A DNA stretch of 64,000 bases from Amyelois transitella (GCF_032362555.1 NC_083530.1:4184001-4248000); one strand, 5' to 3'; shown: positions 40,970-54,000, counted from the stretch's first letter. Program-made: numbers and translations. The notes: a model not told the origin generated them from the sequence alone.

Positions 40970-41050
40970 TTCCGTCTGACCTCTGTGACTTTTAAACAGG
41001 GAAACCTAACCCAGATTGGAACAACCATGTAAGTTACAGTATCCATTCAT
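40970..41050 (+). repeat. Dispersed repeat fragment (family of 43240 and 43725)
   Basis: ttccgtctgacctctgtgac followed by gggaaacctaacccagattg matches the end of the repeat at 43725-43930. Confidence 0.4.
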
Positions 41051-41689
41051 ACCTACACAATGATTCCTTGCGTAACGCCTCTTGCTTGTATATCTAATTG
41101 GCCGGTTTCACTTCCTCGCTGTTAGATGCGCGTGCGCACAAGATATGTGTTACTTACTAACTACTACAGTAAGTTAAGTACAGAAGTATATTTATATACA
41201 TTGTCATGTACAAGTGGTAATTCTGTACAGCGAATATATAAAATACGTAAATTGTTGCAACGATTTAATACTAGCTGATGTCAACAACTTCGTTTGCATG
41301 GCTAAACTAAACGATCTTTATTAAAGTGTAATTTCGTATAGTTTGCTGAACCATCGTGGTGCTGCATCAATCTTCGATTTTTATACATCATCATATCATA
41401 CTCATCAGGCTGAATAATTTTTGTTAAGGCGTCTTTTATATATTTTTTTTATCACAAAACGGGATTCCTGCGGGAATTCTAGATAGTCCTATATTCTAAA
41501 GTGGCGGAATCTACATGGCACGAGTTTTCTATATTACAATATATAATAGATACAGTGCGTGTGTAGAACCGTGAAGGGCAGTGGTTAGGAGTCTCTCGAC
41601 TCCACAGAGATCTACCTTTTGTTTTATATATCAGGTATGGATTACAAGGCATAAGATTAGAGAACACAGAAATTGAACACTATGTAATC

Positions 41690-41850
41690 TATCCATAGTA
41701 ATATTATGAATGCGAAAGTGTGTTTGTTGGCCGTTTTTCTCGTCAAAGCCTCTAAAGTTATCTCCATGAGATTTTGCATAAAAGTGTGGAGGGCGGAGTA
41801 GGACGTAGGGTTCATTTCACACGGGCGGAGCCGCGGGCTAAAGTTAGTAT
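41690..41850 (-). repeat. LINE-tail-like repeat
   Basis: atattatgaatgcgaaagtg at one end, acgggcggagccgcgggcta at the other: the common lepidopteran truncated non-LTR tail, reversed. Confidence 0.5.
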
Positions 41851-42654
41851 AGTACACTGTACAAATTACTTCTGCATTTTTTCTATGGAGTCGATTTCCA
41901 AAATTTTTCTCCCCACTCTGTTCTATTTTTGGAAGCCTTAATTTTAAGTCTATTGGCTCGCATAGATAGATATCATAGCAAAAATAACTTATGTTAGGAT
42001 GTCTTTTTAATGTGCCTCTTCCAGGCAATCACAAGTACATTTAATTTTCATTAGTAACCTGCTAATAATATCATTTGGTGACGACTCAAGCCACGACCTG
42101 TCAAAAAACTGCTCCTTTCGTATAAATATAACATGCCTACGTATGTCACGTCTTAATCTCTTACAGATAGAATCTGATAGATAGACAGATAGAATAGCAA
42201 TACTATAACGTGATCATTAGCTGTGATCACTCTGAGATGCAGGAAGTCAGGAAGGACTGATGTATCAACCAACCCAAATCTCTGGTCTTAGTGAAATTTG
42301 ACGTGTGTATTCCTTATGTGGTCTATGGGTGCACTCAGAGAGTACTTCCTGAATTTTTCGTTCTACGCGAGCGACCTCTAGTAATTAATACGTCTAGGTT
42401 CATTACAACACGAGGTTCACCGCATTTGACCTTTCAGCTTTACGGCGGCGAGACAGGACAGGACGCAGTATTGTGTGCGCGCCGCACTATGGCGATGAAT
42501 GAAATCGGACACTCGCGCAGTATGGCGGGATTAGGGTTGTGAGTTAAGGGTTTAAGTAACGTGTATTACAAGGTTTCACTCAGTAATAAATTTTTAGATG
42601 GATAAGAAACCTGTGTTGGTTATCAAGTATACCACAGTTTTGAGTTTTTATTCT

Positions 42655-42900
42655 CTTAAGTGTATATTATATACGGGACAAATTACACTGATTGAGTTAG
42701 CCTTGAAGTAAGTTCGACACTTGTGTTACGAGATACTTACTCAACGATACTATATTTTATAATAAATACTTATATAGATAAACATCCAAGACCCAGGCCA
42801 ATCTGAAAAAGTTTTCTTCTCATCATGCCCTGGCCGGGATTCGAACCCGGGATCTCCGGTGTCACAGACAAGCGTACTACCGCTGCGCCACAGAGGCCGT
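42655..42900 (-). mobile_element. tRNA-derived SINE, near full length
   Basis: On the minus strand the head carries an A box (tggcgcagcggta) and a B box (ggttcgaatcc) with a tRNA-like spacing. The body (gcctgggtcttggatgttta, then the gtatcgttgagtaagtatct block) also occurs alone at 13587-13690 and near 19970. The acceptor stem is mismatched, so it is not a functional tRNA gene. Confidence 0.75.
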
Positions 42901-43239
42901 CAAGTATGAATGAATGAATTTTAAGTTGTATAGATAAACAGCCCAATACCACTTTATGGTAAGCAGTTTCGCGGTACAAGTACTGTTTAAGACAAGTTAA
43001 AACGCTACTAAACTGACAATGTTGAATTAAGATACTTTTTTTCAATTCAGAACATACCAGTTTCAAATTTATTTCTTCTATACTCGTTAGTTGACAACCC
43101 TACAACCAGGGCACACATTGTCTCGGGGTGAGGATTACTGGTTTGTTTATCGGGGCTTTATGCGGTTTGAATAAACGGCACGGGATTTAGTGCTTGACAC
43201 GGCGGTTTTCTACGTTTACTGTATTGAGTTACTGGATTG

Positions 43240-43440
43240 ATTGGTCATCATCCTCCTAGCTTTGGTCCTGGTAGCGCCCTCACTTCTCTGTAGTGGAGCC
43301 GCCGTCTTGGAGTGGTTGAGTCTGGTTTCTTACACGAAGCGATTCCCGTATTGACTTCCGCAAGCTTGCTTATGCTTTGGTTCATATTTATTTACACATC
43401 CATTTTCCTGAATGTGCAAGTTTCCTTACGATGCGCAAGA
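43240..43440 (+). repeat. Unclassified dispersed repeat
   Basis: ctttggtcctggtagcgccc, tagtggagccgccgtcttgg and cttacacgaagcgattcccg recur in part at 43725-43930. Family type unknown. Confidence 0.45.
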
Positions 43441-43724
43441 AGACCAGTTGGAAAACAAAATAGTATATTAGAGTAGTATTCGAACCTGTGCCAGTTTGAG
43501 TCGGATATAAATAAATCCAATAAGTCCAGCGTTAATTCATTAGTTTGCATTCGACCACAAAGGCCACATTAATTTGACTACAAACGCCATAAACTTTAAC
43601 GCATCCGGTGTCTATTTAACTCTAAAGATTTGCGTAGTTTGTAGTCGTAAATATCGCCACTGTGTGCTTTAAAATACGTGTTTTAGCTTTCAGTCTTATG
43701 TCAACCATTTTGTCTTACAATGCT

Positions 43725-43930
43725 CCTCCTTCTTCCTCCCGCAGTTAGTCCCGGTTAGTTTATTTCTCCCGGAGAGGAGCCCGGGTGCACCTTTGCCTAT
43801 GATCCTGGAAAAAGTGAGTCCAGTTTTTACACAAAGCGACTGTCTGACCTCCGCAGCTTATCAGGGGAACCAAACCTCTGATATAACTGGACCTCAGAAA
43901 TTGGTAAACGCCTAAAATATTACCAGTAGA
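43725..43930 (+). repeat. Unclassified dispersed repeat, second copy
   Basis: ctcccggagaggagcccggg, gcacctttgcctatgatcct and acacaaagcgactgtctgac. Shares the gtttttacac-aagcgact block with 43240-43440. Confidence 0.45.
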
Positions 43931-44539
43931 ACATGCTGTAAAAAATGTTTATGCTTTGAGGTAATTGAGAAAAATCACGGCGACCCTATATTTATGTCCG
44001 ATGGCAAGTGACAGAACGCATTTGAGTAAGCATTAATCGACCATAAAACAAAGTAACGTACATAAGGCTATGCCCTCACCTGAATTTGAGATGAAGTAGC
44101 GAAAAACAAGAAGAATTCTTGGGGGTAAACGAATCGAATGTAGGTCCTTAATAGAATTAGAAAGTAAATCTGTTTGTAGATATTTTTGTATGGTTTGCCT
44201 TCGAGAATGATAAGCAATAAGACAAACGTAAATTTTGATGTTCCGTTCTGTGTAACGTTGTTCAAATTAGCGGTTGCACGAGTCATAATAATAACTTATG
44301 CATGGCCAATGGTGTATCAGTTCTGTGACCCAACCAAAAGTAAAATGAAGACTATGTATGTAAAATATGTGCTGGAATACAAATGTAAGTACATGTATGA
44401 TGTCTAAATGGAGGAATCTGTTAAGGCGACAGTTTGTAGTTACTCAAAATTGATTCAATACAAATTTGATCTCAGGTAAAGAAATTTTGACATGCGAGAA
44501 AAGAAGAAAATATTTTCTCTTAACGATGAACAAACACAG

Positions 44540-44596
44540 TGGCTGTTGGCTCTGTCTATCTCGCAAGGAATATAGACGTTGCGTCATGTATGTATG
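44540..44596 (+). mobile_element. SINE (TATG-tailed family) tail fragment
   Basis: ggctgttggctctgtctatc, aggaatatagacgttgcgtc and TATG repeats; only the 3' ~55 bases are kept. Confidence 0.6.
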
Positions 44597-45120
44597 AACA
44601 AACATCACGAATAATTAACCTGTTATTTGTCTGGATTTATGACATTGGGATTTTATATCGTAGGCTTTTTCTTCGACAGGTAATTCATAATTCGGTTCTT
44701 GGAAAGTTTGTCTCAGAGTATACTTATATTGAAAATTATGATTTTCAACGAATAATACGTTATTGTTATAAGTCTTCATTAACTTTCTTAGGAACGAAGA
44801 GAATTTTTCTCTTCTCGCAAAGCGGAAAACAAGACGGCTAAATGGCCAAAGTGGTAAGTATAAACATTGCGGTTTCTGTCTAATTCAAGTTTTAGTAACA
44901 GTGACACTCCCTTTGTAACAGGGAGTATAGTACTACACACAATATGTTAACCGTCAGTAATTTACTCTCGTTAATAGCACCCATAAAATCGAAATCGCTT
45001 TACGGTTTGTCGAGAATATGCTCTATTACAACTCACGAGACGCAACAACCCTCGTAAAACTGTTTACGTACTACAACAATCATATGGGAATTTTGTAGGA
45101 AGCTGCATGTATGATTACAT

Positions 45121-45374
45121 TGTGGCGACATCTCTACGCCACACGTCACAAACAACCAATCACACAACTGTCAATCATCGCGAAGAAATTGACGCGTTCA
45201 GCCAATAGTAGCGAAGAATCTGAATCGCGATTACAAAGATTTCATGGATTGGAGCATAAATACAACCGCCGACTCAACATCGTGGGAGCCGCGGTTTCCC
45301 AGGCATAACACCTAGCCTGGCGAAAGATTTCCCATTGGTGGCGGTCGACCCGAATCATCGCTCCCGCTACAACA
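45121..45374 (+). repeat. Candidate solo LTR
   Basis: It begins tgtggcgacatctct and ends ccgctacaaca (TG..CA). The first ~140 bases are related to 7211-7325. No matching target duplication was seen, so the LTR call is tentative. Confidence 0.35.
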
Positions 45375-45810
45375 TCATCTATATACGTCAACATTTTTTT
45401 TTATCGATTTACAACCATATGTCTCACGTTGCTTAGGAACATGAAGATAGTAATCGTAGTATCATAGTACCTAATCCAGTCTACTATTACTATATGATAT
45501 GACTATCATCCTGGTTTTTGTTGAGGATTTAGGCTTTGCCAATGACTACAATCCAAAGCTAGTTTTTGGATAAAATCTATTTCTTTGTCCGGCTTTGGCT
45601 CTCTCTGGCACTCCTCCTCATTCATTGTCATAAAATTTGTGTGTTTTATCAATTTGCCTCTTATGGGTTGTTGTTGATTTCAAGGTTTGTACATACATAC
45701 ATACATACATAAAATCACGCCTCTTTCCCGGAGGGGTAGGCAGAGACTACCTCTTTCCACTTGCCACGATCTCTGCATACTTCTTTCGCTTCGTCCACAT
45801 TCATAACTCT

Positions 45811-46028
45811 TGTTGTGTGCTTGGACTACTCAAAATGAAATACCAGTAGAAAGATGTGTAATGAGAATGATTTATTTTACAAAATTTACATGAATTTATA
45901 CAATATTAATTAATTTCACACCTAATACGCGTCACAGTGTAACTCGCGCGGTGGTGGGGGGCACGCAGCACAAAGCGCGGCGTCGCGACGCGTAGTAATC
46001 TCTGTGGTACTTGTATGTGAACTCCACA
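45811..46028 (-). repeat. 3' LTR (Ty3/Gypsy-type element)
   Basis: Identical by eye to 47190-47407. It includes a GC-rich part (about 45947-45995) and TGTGGAGT/ACAACA ends on the minus strand. Confidence 0.9.
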
Positions 46029-46038
46029 TTATCCCCCT

Positions 46039-47156
46039 TCAAGCGAAGCGTACACTAGGTTTGATTTTTCTTCCATATCTTGATGTCTTCGAATTAGTTA
46101 ATGTCTCCTGTGTTCTTGGCTTGTTCATGACAATGCGTGGTTTTGGCGCACTCGGTGTGTGAACCGACGGCGCGCGCGGACCTGTGTTTGCCGCGGGTGC
46201 GGGTTCCGAAGAGTGGGGATGGCTCTGTTGCGCGTTCGCTGCTATGTTGTCGTCTAGATTGATTATGTGCGCCGGTTTGAGTCGATCTATGGATATGTTG
46301 GATGCTCGTAGAGGCAATTCAATCTTAAAATGTTTGCTGTGTCGCTCAATCACTTTGTATGGGCCGTCATATGGCGCTGTTAACGGGCTTCTTACGGTGT
46401 CATTGCGAACGAATACATGACTGCAATTTGACAATTCCTTATATACAAAGAGATTCTTGCTCGATGCGATTTTTCTCTGTACAGGTGTGAATGTTGACAT
46501 TGTCTCTGTAAACTGACGGATGAATTCGGCGTCTTCATTCTTTGACTTCGTAGGTACAAAGAAATCGAACGGGACTCGTAGCGTAGAACCATAAGTCATC
46601 AGTGCAGGACTAGTGTTGTCATCACGAAGTGCAGTGCGTAAGCCAAGCAAAACTGTGGGTAAATCTTCTTTCCACTTTGAAATTGCGTCTCTGGCCATCA
46701 ATGCCGCCTTCAATGTGCGATGGAATCTTTCCACTTTTCCATTAGCTTGAGGATGATAAGCTGTAGTTCTTATGCGCCTTATACCACATTTCTTCATTAG
46801 TGCATTGAATAAAGATGACTCGAACTGTCGGCCTTGGTCCGTGGTGATTCTTATGGGACATCCAAATCTCGATATCCATCCTTCGTAGACAGCTTGAGCA
46901 ACAATATTGGCGGTGATCTCTTTGACCGGTATAGCTTCCATCCAGTTTGTATTGCGATCGATTATCGTCACGAGATAGCGGTAACCTTGCGAGATCGGCA
47001 GAGGTCCAACGATGTCTGTATGTATATGTTCAAATCTTCTTGCCGGTGAAAACTCGCCCAAGGGACTGACTACGTGTCTATGAATTTTCGCACGCTGACA
47101 CCCAATGCAGGATTTGGCCCATGTTCCGACGTCCTTGTTTATCGACGGCCAAAAAT
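46039..47156 (-). pseudogene. Ty3/Gypsy-type integrase fragment
   Basis: The frame starts without a Met in the integrase zinc-binding region (YFWPSINKDVGTWAKSCIGC and QRAKIHRH, about 47156-47076). The DDE core follows (HTDIVGPLP, ITTDQGRQFES, YHPQANGKVERFHR with the catalytic D, D and E visible), and then a carboxyl region ending near KPSVRFA. An in-frame TGA stands just before the zinc-binding part, next to the 5' LTR. The upstream part of the polyprotein has therefore been deleted and no proper start is left. It would not be made as a working polyprotein; mobilisation could only occur in trans. Confidence 0.88.
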
Positions 47157-47189
47157 ATTTTTCTTTTTTTTTGAATCGGGGTCACCAAT

Positions 47190-47407
47190 TGTTGTGTGCT
47201 TGGACTACTCAAAATGAAATACCAGTAGAAAGATGTGTAATGAGAATGATTTATTTTACAAAATTTACATGAATTTATACAATATTAATTAATTTCACAC
47301 CTAATACGCGTCACAGTGTAACTCGCGCGGTGGTGGGGGGCACGCAGCACAAAGCGCGGCGTCGCGACGCGTAGTAATCTCTGTGGTACTTGTATGTGAA
47401 CTCCACA
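47190..47407 (-). repeat. 5' LTR (Ty3/Gypsy-type element)
   Basis: Identical to the other LTR, which means recent insertion or recent exchange between LTRs. Confidence 0.9.
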
Positions 47408-47599
47408 CTCTCTTCATACAAGCTCGGCGGTTTCGGGTACTTTTGACCTGACCCTTTACCAGGACGTCCTTAATTTGATCAAGATACGTTCGTCTAGGTC
47501 TTCCCACTCCGACCTTTCCCTCCACACTCTCCTTGTATATCTGCTTTGGAAATAGAATAGATTTTTGTATTCAAGGTTTGTGTTTGGCAAAAATATACT

Positions 47600-48470
47600 G
47601 GAGTATTAATTAGATCATAGTTCATCTCAGTATAAGGTCACAGGGCGAGGGGAATGGAAATAGAAAACTGTGTTACCCCTTTTATTCACCCTCCGGAAAA
47701 ATACAGTCTGTTGAACAGAACATTTACGCACTAGCATCTATTAAACGTGCCCAACGCATTTCAGTTCTTGGCAATCGTCCTGCGTCACTGGTCTTCTAGT
47801 CTAGAAGTTACTATGTGGGTGAGTTTTTCTTTTTATTTAAAGGAAATTTCTGCTTTGTCGTGACGATGATTGAATCTTAAATTTGATTAGTCCAATCCAA
47901 TTCATGGTTACTTGGTTGCATTTGTTGCGTCTACGATTTCTTATTAATTAATACTTCTTGTTAATTTTACGAAATTACCCACGATGACTTTGAATTTAAA
48001 TAAATGGTCGTGTATGTCACAACAAATGCCCATAGCATGTATTAGAAGGTCTAAGAAATTAAAAGTGGGCCGTTGAGTACTGTGTCTTTAAATTATGTCA
48101 CAGGACTGGTCGTGCGATGAGCTAAGCAGATGGGTGACGCAAGCGCAGTGACGCGAGAATGATACATTTGACGGATAAATTAGCAGATATGGCTGCATGT
48201 GTAGGGTTGCCAGTTGACAACTAAAATTGTGGTTTCATAGCCAGGTGACAATTTATGGCAGTCGTTTCTGCCGTTAGCAGATCTGTTATTTCTTTTTTGC
48301 TGTCCTATTTGTATTTTCATGTGGCGTCGGTTCAATATTACTTTTACTTTACAATTCGTCTTTTCCTTGGAAATGTTAAAAAGAAAAGAAGTAGGTTTCA
48401 GAAAATGGACTTTCCTATTTTCGACTGTTGCTTTTATTTTAAAGGCCCTTTTTTCATCGCATGTATCAGT
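47600..48470. other. Intergenic or intron sequence
   Basis: Mixed-composition DNA without a recognised exon or repeat. Confidence 0.4.
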
Positions 48471-48476
48471 TGTTAT

Positions 48477-48602
48477 ACATGTAATCACGCCTATATCTTG
48501 CGGGGTAGACAGAACCAACAGTATTAAAAACTGATAGGCCATTTAACTGTTTGGCTTAATGACAGAATTGAGATTCAAATAGTAACAGGTTGCCAGCCTG
48601 TT
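48477..48602 (-). mobile_element. SINE (TATG-tailed family) fragment
   Basis: atatcttgcggggtagacag, ctgataggccatttaactgt and gattcaaatagtaacaggtt: tail half on the minus strand; the head is missing. Confidence 0.7.
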
Positions 48603-50954
48603 TATAGTAAGAGTAAATTTATTAAGGCTGAAATCCTTCACACTCCAGGTTTATGGTCATAGGGGAAACAAGATAAGAATAGACTCCTCCACAAGGAAAA
48701 AAAATAGGGTCAAAAGAAGAAAAATGATTAATTATTTGGGGTGACATAAAATGTGTAGTGAAGAACAGGGTTAAAAGATCATGTCAACTGGTAACCCTAT
48801 TCTATGGTGACTCCGGTACAGCCTTGCATATGGGCTCAAGGTTGTTTTTAAATTGTCAATCAATATTTGATAGTTTGTCCCAATTTGCTGCTAAAAATAT
48901 TTGGTAACTAAAACAATGGACTCATCACTTAACGTGAGGTACAGAGATTATTATTATTTTAACATCTTTTTGGTCTCTATTCAAATACCCTATTAAGTCG
49001 TTTGATGAATTTGACTAATCTTATCTTCTTTTGTTTTTTTTATTTTGGTATTGGAAAACCTGCATCTTAATGTATAACCTTGATCCGAGTAACAGGGTCA
49101 TGGAGATCGCAATCTCACAGTCCTTCCCACTGCGTTCGTGACGTTTATATTCGTGGCCATATTCGGAACGAGGGTTCTCTCTTTGGAGTACAGCTAGCTC
49201 AGTGCCATAGAGATAAACGCTTCATTATGTTAAGGTGAATTTATGGATAAAAAAAGCATTTGATCCAATACCATCAAGATGTGGCCCAAAACTAGTCGTG
49301 TTGTTCAATTACAGAGCTAGCTGATTAATTATAACCACTCTGTTGCATCGTATGCAATTATAGGTCTATCCGCACTAAAACTACCAAAAATTGTGTCAAA
49401 TATATTGTTTTCCACCTGTATCTACTGACAACTATTTGTCTGATCTGTCAGTATCAATCATTTATGCAATAGACAAACCTGCAATATAATCGTACGTAAC
49501 ATTTTTATATCTAGGTGTAGTTGTATGACGTAATTCTTGTTCAATGGTGGACGATATGTAATTTTGAATTATGTTTTTATATTATTAAATAGGTAGCAAA
49601 GCGCTGTCGAGATCTACTTCAAAAGAACGTTCTTAACTAGGTTTCTATTTTTTAAACCATTCTCAAAAACTTTGTGCTTTTGATCGAAGCTTCACTCGTG
49701 AGCTTCCAAAATTTCTTTACTATACGTTATCATAACATGTTACCTGTACAATCATTGTAAGGGTGAATTCTGTCATTAAAATCGTATATCAACTAACACC
49801 AGTAAGTTGATGAGCTTTGTTTCGAGCTGAAGTTATTCTTTCTTCGTAAAGCGGAAATCTTTAAAGGATTAATTACTCGTTGATAATTTATTATTCCATT
49901 GCTAGTCATGATTTGTGAATCTTAATTATTTTGCAAATTAGTCAATAAATGATTTATTTATTATCGTTTATGTCGCGAGACCTTTTGTAGCATGCATCAA
50001 AGAAAGGTTACACCGCTAATAAGTAAACAGTGTCATCAATTTGATAAATCAGGAATTTACACAATTAATTAGTGAAACACAAGTGCGATTTCCTAGTCTG
50101 TAACCATGTACAGTCAACTGCACATCGATTAAGGTATTCTCACGGAATGGTGTAATAGAGGACAGTTTGGGTTACTTTATATGCTGTTGTTATTGTTAAT
50201 GCTTGGTATAGTCGGGGGCACACCAGTATTAGTAACGAATAAAGGGGAAAACGATTAGCTCAATCAAAGTATTGCCCTTAATCCTATACCTGATTAAATT
50301 ATATTACTCAGTCCTACATTTAGATGGAATGATTAAGACCGATTTAAAAATTGCTGACGTCTGTTCGCCTAGACTGAATATGAAATCTGGTACAATTAAC
50401 AATAGACTTGACATTAATAACAAAAAAAAGAATCATATTGTACGGAGCGCCGTAGATGTGAGCAGCAGTGCCAAATTTTAAGTCTATCTATCAAAACTAA
50501 CAAGTGTCTTCCATAATTTCAAAGATTTTCAGTGCTAAAAAGTAAATATCTTTAAAATAAACACGTCATTTCAAACGTGACAGAAATATCCTTGAGACCA
50601 ATACCGTGCAAGCACGTGTAATGAGTTGGACAATATTTTATTGGAAATGCTATTCGTAGAAATGTTGAGACTTTATTGATCTGCGGAACGCTACGATGAC
50701 ACTAATGGGTGCTCTAAAACAACAGTATTTAATATGCAGATTGCTACTTTTGATTGATTTATTAAGACAAAGACGAGGCGAGATCACTTAATGCAATAAC
50801 GTATTCATTTTTTGGATATACAGGACTACGATTGCATTCTGTTGTTTATGAAATTTTTGGAGTCTTTGCAGAATAACCATAGGTTATTTTAAAATACCCA
50901 TGATTATTATATCTTGTACAGTTATCGCACCACTCGTATATCTTTCTCAGTTTG

Positions 50955-51050
50955 GTTCTAAGGTACGACTGGCAGAGAATTACCTCGTGGTATTAAGTCA
51001 ACCTGTTGTACATTTTACTACATTCATGAAGTTTAAATAAATAAATACAT
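50955..51050 (+). repeat. LINE-tail-like repeat fragment
   Basis: ggtacgactggcagagaatt and attaagtcaacctgttgtac, ending in taaataaataca. Related to 6130-6215. Confidence 0.5.
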
Positions 51051-54000
51051 GATTAGACCAACAACGCTTCAGATTGTTAAACCCGTAAATTTAACAATAT
51101 TTTCTTTATGGCGAAGACATGAAGTAATAGTAATTCTAAAATCTTCTAGTTTTTTTCCTTAAATTCCATCGTGTATAGTTGAATACACTGCACGTCCCAG
51201 TTACTCCTCCAATCTAATTGCAAAACCTAGGTCATCCAGGAAGTCAAACACTAGACCTTGCGAAACAATTAGTAAACCCCCGAGCACTAATTATTCCTTC
51301 CTTTTTAGTATTGTTAGTTTGTCGGGTATAGGCACGTAACAAAATGAAGTATGACGTTTCTATAATATGCAACTAATCAGTATTCCTTCTTTTTCAACGA
51401 GTGTACATCTTAGTTGACAAACCATTTGGAATTCGATTAAAAAAATTGCTTTGAGACTTGAGATACCCAGTTCAGCTTCAAGCAGGGACTTTAGCATAAT
51501 CTCCTACACAAACTATCGACTGTAATTTCAACTTCATCTACAAAGCTGTCTGATAATTACATAAACAAGTAGGTATTGAATTATTTATTGGATAGACTAT
51601 GACGAGACACTTTTTAGTTATCATTTCCTGACCCAAATTGATATTGACAAAAATTTCATCTTCATCTACTAAGAAACTATCGGCTTATTGCATATTATAT
51701 GAGTTATTCTTCTGTTATTCCGTATTATAGTTGCTCCGAGTAAGGTCGCGCCAATTGACACAAATAACTGGCTCTGAAAGCGAGACACCCTGCGTGCCTA
51801 ATGGATAGGCATTTGATAATTTCATCAAAAGTCAACGACCTCTTGTCCATTTATCAAATAACATTGCTAGAAGTGTAATTGTTATGTCAATCATTTCCTG
51901 GTTTAAAATTGCCCTACTTTTGATTTTTTTGTGTGATGTTTCTTAACGAATTGTGTCCCAAAGTCGTAGAACTTAAAGATTGTTGCAGGCGAAAATCTGC
52001 GCATTTTTGTAACTGTCTCGTGTCACTGTATTTGTAATTCGGTTCTTATTAATTCAGAGTCGTTCTCCAATCATCTCTTTTTGAGTGTCTTTCGTATTTA
52101 AGAAACTCCTTTGCATCAATACCCAAGATGGTAGTACTTCTTTCCCTTTAAATTTCTCCGCGCGAAATATTTGCATACTCATGCGCCAAGTCCATCGTGC
52201 GAGTCAAAAAGAAAATGGAGATAACTGGACTATAACGCCACGGTAGTAAATCCAAGATCCGGCTGCCTTTAATGACTATATTCGGAGGTCATTTCGCGTA
52301 ACAACCAACGGTCCCTGACCTCGTTCTGATAGCGCTTACATTGACTGAGTTGAACTATTCGAAGAATTAATATTTATGTACGGTAAAGTAGTTTTGTATA
52401 GATTCCTCGATCACAAAGGAAGCTCTGATTGTCAAATTGAATGAAATTCGGTAAGAATGGTGTTGAGTATGTTTTGATCCATCGTCGTTTTCGTTTCAGT
52501 TTGGCTTGTAAAAGACTAAGGAAATTCTTCCCAATGCCAATATTGCAATAGAATATCTTAAGAAAATGCCTACAAATTACCCAAATAAATACTTTTTTTT
52601 TCGAAGGCTCCCCTTCTTATAGTTTAACTAAATAGGGTTTTAGAAGTTTATCAATTGTTCAAAGTTTCTTTGAAGTATTGAAATTAGATTCGATTTCGTT
52701 CTGGAAGATTTAGTCGTGTTATCATCGTTTCTGATTTTACCACAGTTGTTACACAGAGAAGTGACGACTGCTCAATTCATGAGACGAACTCTGAGCACAA
52801 TGCAAGTGAAAAGACAATATATTATAGTAAACTTTACTACTAGAAAATGCTGATGGGGATAACCACAGATCATTACCATCGATGATGTCAATGACGATGA
52901 TGAAACGGTTGCTTTCATCGTAAAGATTATCACAAAAACGTGAAATTCCAATCGTTAACACTCATAATTCTTACGAAATGCAGACAGGCAAGGCCGTGCG
53001 ATAAACACTCGATTATTTGTCACGATCGTATCGAATGAACGAGTGAGTATTCGAATGATTTCTAAGATTAATTGAGTTCCGAGCTAATTGCAACGAAAGG
53101 TTAATAACTGGGGGCTAAGTATTTTAACTAGTTTTAACGCTCGACGGTAAAAGCGGTCCGTCAATCAACTTGGGAATAGATCGTATTTTATCGTTTCGCC
53201 TTTTGCTTTTGTTGCATCTTTAACGTCCAGTACTTGAATGGATTTAAGTTTATCTTTCTGTTTTGAATACAGTTCTATAAAAATAGCTTTTTGTCCTTTG
53301 AATAGTAGAAAGGAGACATTCGATTTTTGTATTAGAATTTAAAATGGATCTTTCAACAGTATTTTTAACTAAATCTCTGCCTATAACTGCCATATATTAA
53401 TCCATGCCAAAAACATCATATCAACGATTACTGAGTGTCTCAGGTATCGATCGTGTTTACTTCAGAGTTATCGTGCTGTGGGGTCAAAACGTGGTTTATT
53501 TGCAGTGTTGACATCATGCTGCTTTGATATTTGTCGTACGTTTAGATATTTACTTGGCAAAATCGCAGGCCTGTCTATCCGTCACGGCCGTGACTAACAA
53601 TTACAGATTTAGCGATCATGCGAGCAGTGTATTTGAAAGTAGAATTTTATTGCGTAATTTTCTCATTTTCAGCTGTGTCAAAGTTTCGGATTGACCGAAA
53701 TTGGGATACTATTTTGGTCTAATTGTTTGTTTGATACGCGAATAGTCGTATATCAATTTTAAAAGTTACCGGATGAGATTTGAGCAGTTAATTCTCCTGT
53801 GGGCCAATATCATCGGATTATACATAAAATTATTGTGGTCGAAATGTATTAGATTACTATACCTAGACTTTTAGGTCCTTAGTCTTTATGTAATAAATAA
53901 CAAATCTAATTGTTTTTATATTGTCACGCTAAATTTAACATCTTTAAGCGGTAAATATAATCATGACTCAATAAGATTTCGACTAGTGTTGAGAATAAAC

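Larger units (their letters stand above)
45811..47407 (-). mobile_element. Internally deleted Ty3/Gypsy-type LTR element (1597 bp)
   Basis: Two LTRs of 218 bp (45811-46028 and 47190-47407), identical on reading, with TG..CA ends and a 4-bp target duplication ctct (45807-45810, 47408-47411). On the minus strand a polypurine tract gaagggggataa directly precedes the 3' LTR (46029-46040). A possible primer-binding region (tggtgaccccga) follows the 5' LTR near 47177-47188. The interior keeps only integrase; gag, protease, reverse transcriptase and RNase H are absent. It sits inside an older RTE tail. Confidence 0.9.
45691..47569 (-). mobile_element. RTE LINE 3' fragment split by an LTR element
   Basis: Antisense RTE tail in two pieces, 45691-45810 and 47408-47545, interrupted by the LTR element. 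The 12-bp flank ttcaaggtttgt stands at 45679-45690 and 47570-47581. Between the end of RTE homology (47545) and the right flank there are about 24 bases not found in the other copies, which may be 5' filler made at insertion. Confidence 0.82.

Noticed and set aside
41657..42028. 123-codon minus-strand frame
   Set aside because: Overlaps a LINE-tail repeat, has no domain and no splice context.
42826..42900. A tRNA gene on the minus strand with good A and B boxes
   Set aside because: The acceptor stem does not pair well and a SINE body follows directly; the body also occurs without the head elsewhere. It is a tRNA-derived SINE.
47301..47525. 74-codon frame joining LTR and RTE tail
   Set aside because: A chance fusion across the border of the LTR element and the RTE fragment.
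48180..48542. Overlapping frames on both strands of 70-120 codons
   Set aside because: Partly within a SINE fragment; composition and lack of a domain speak against coding.
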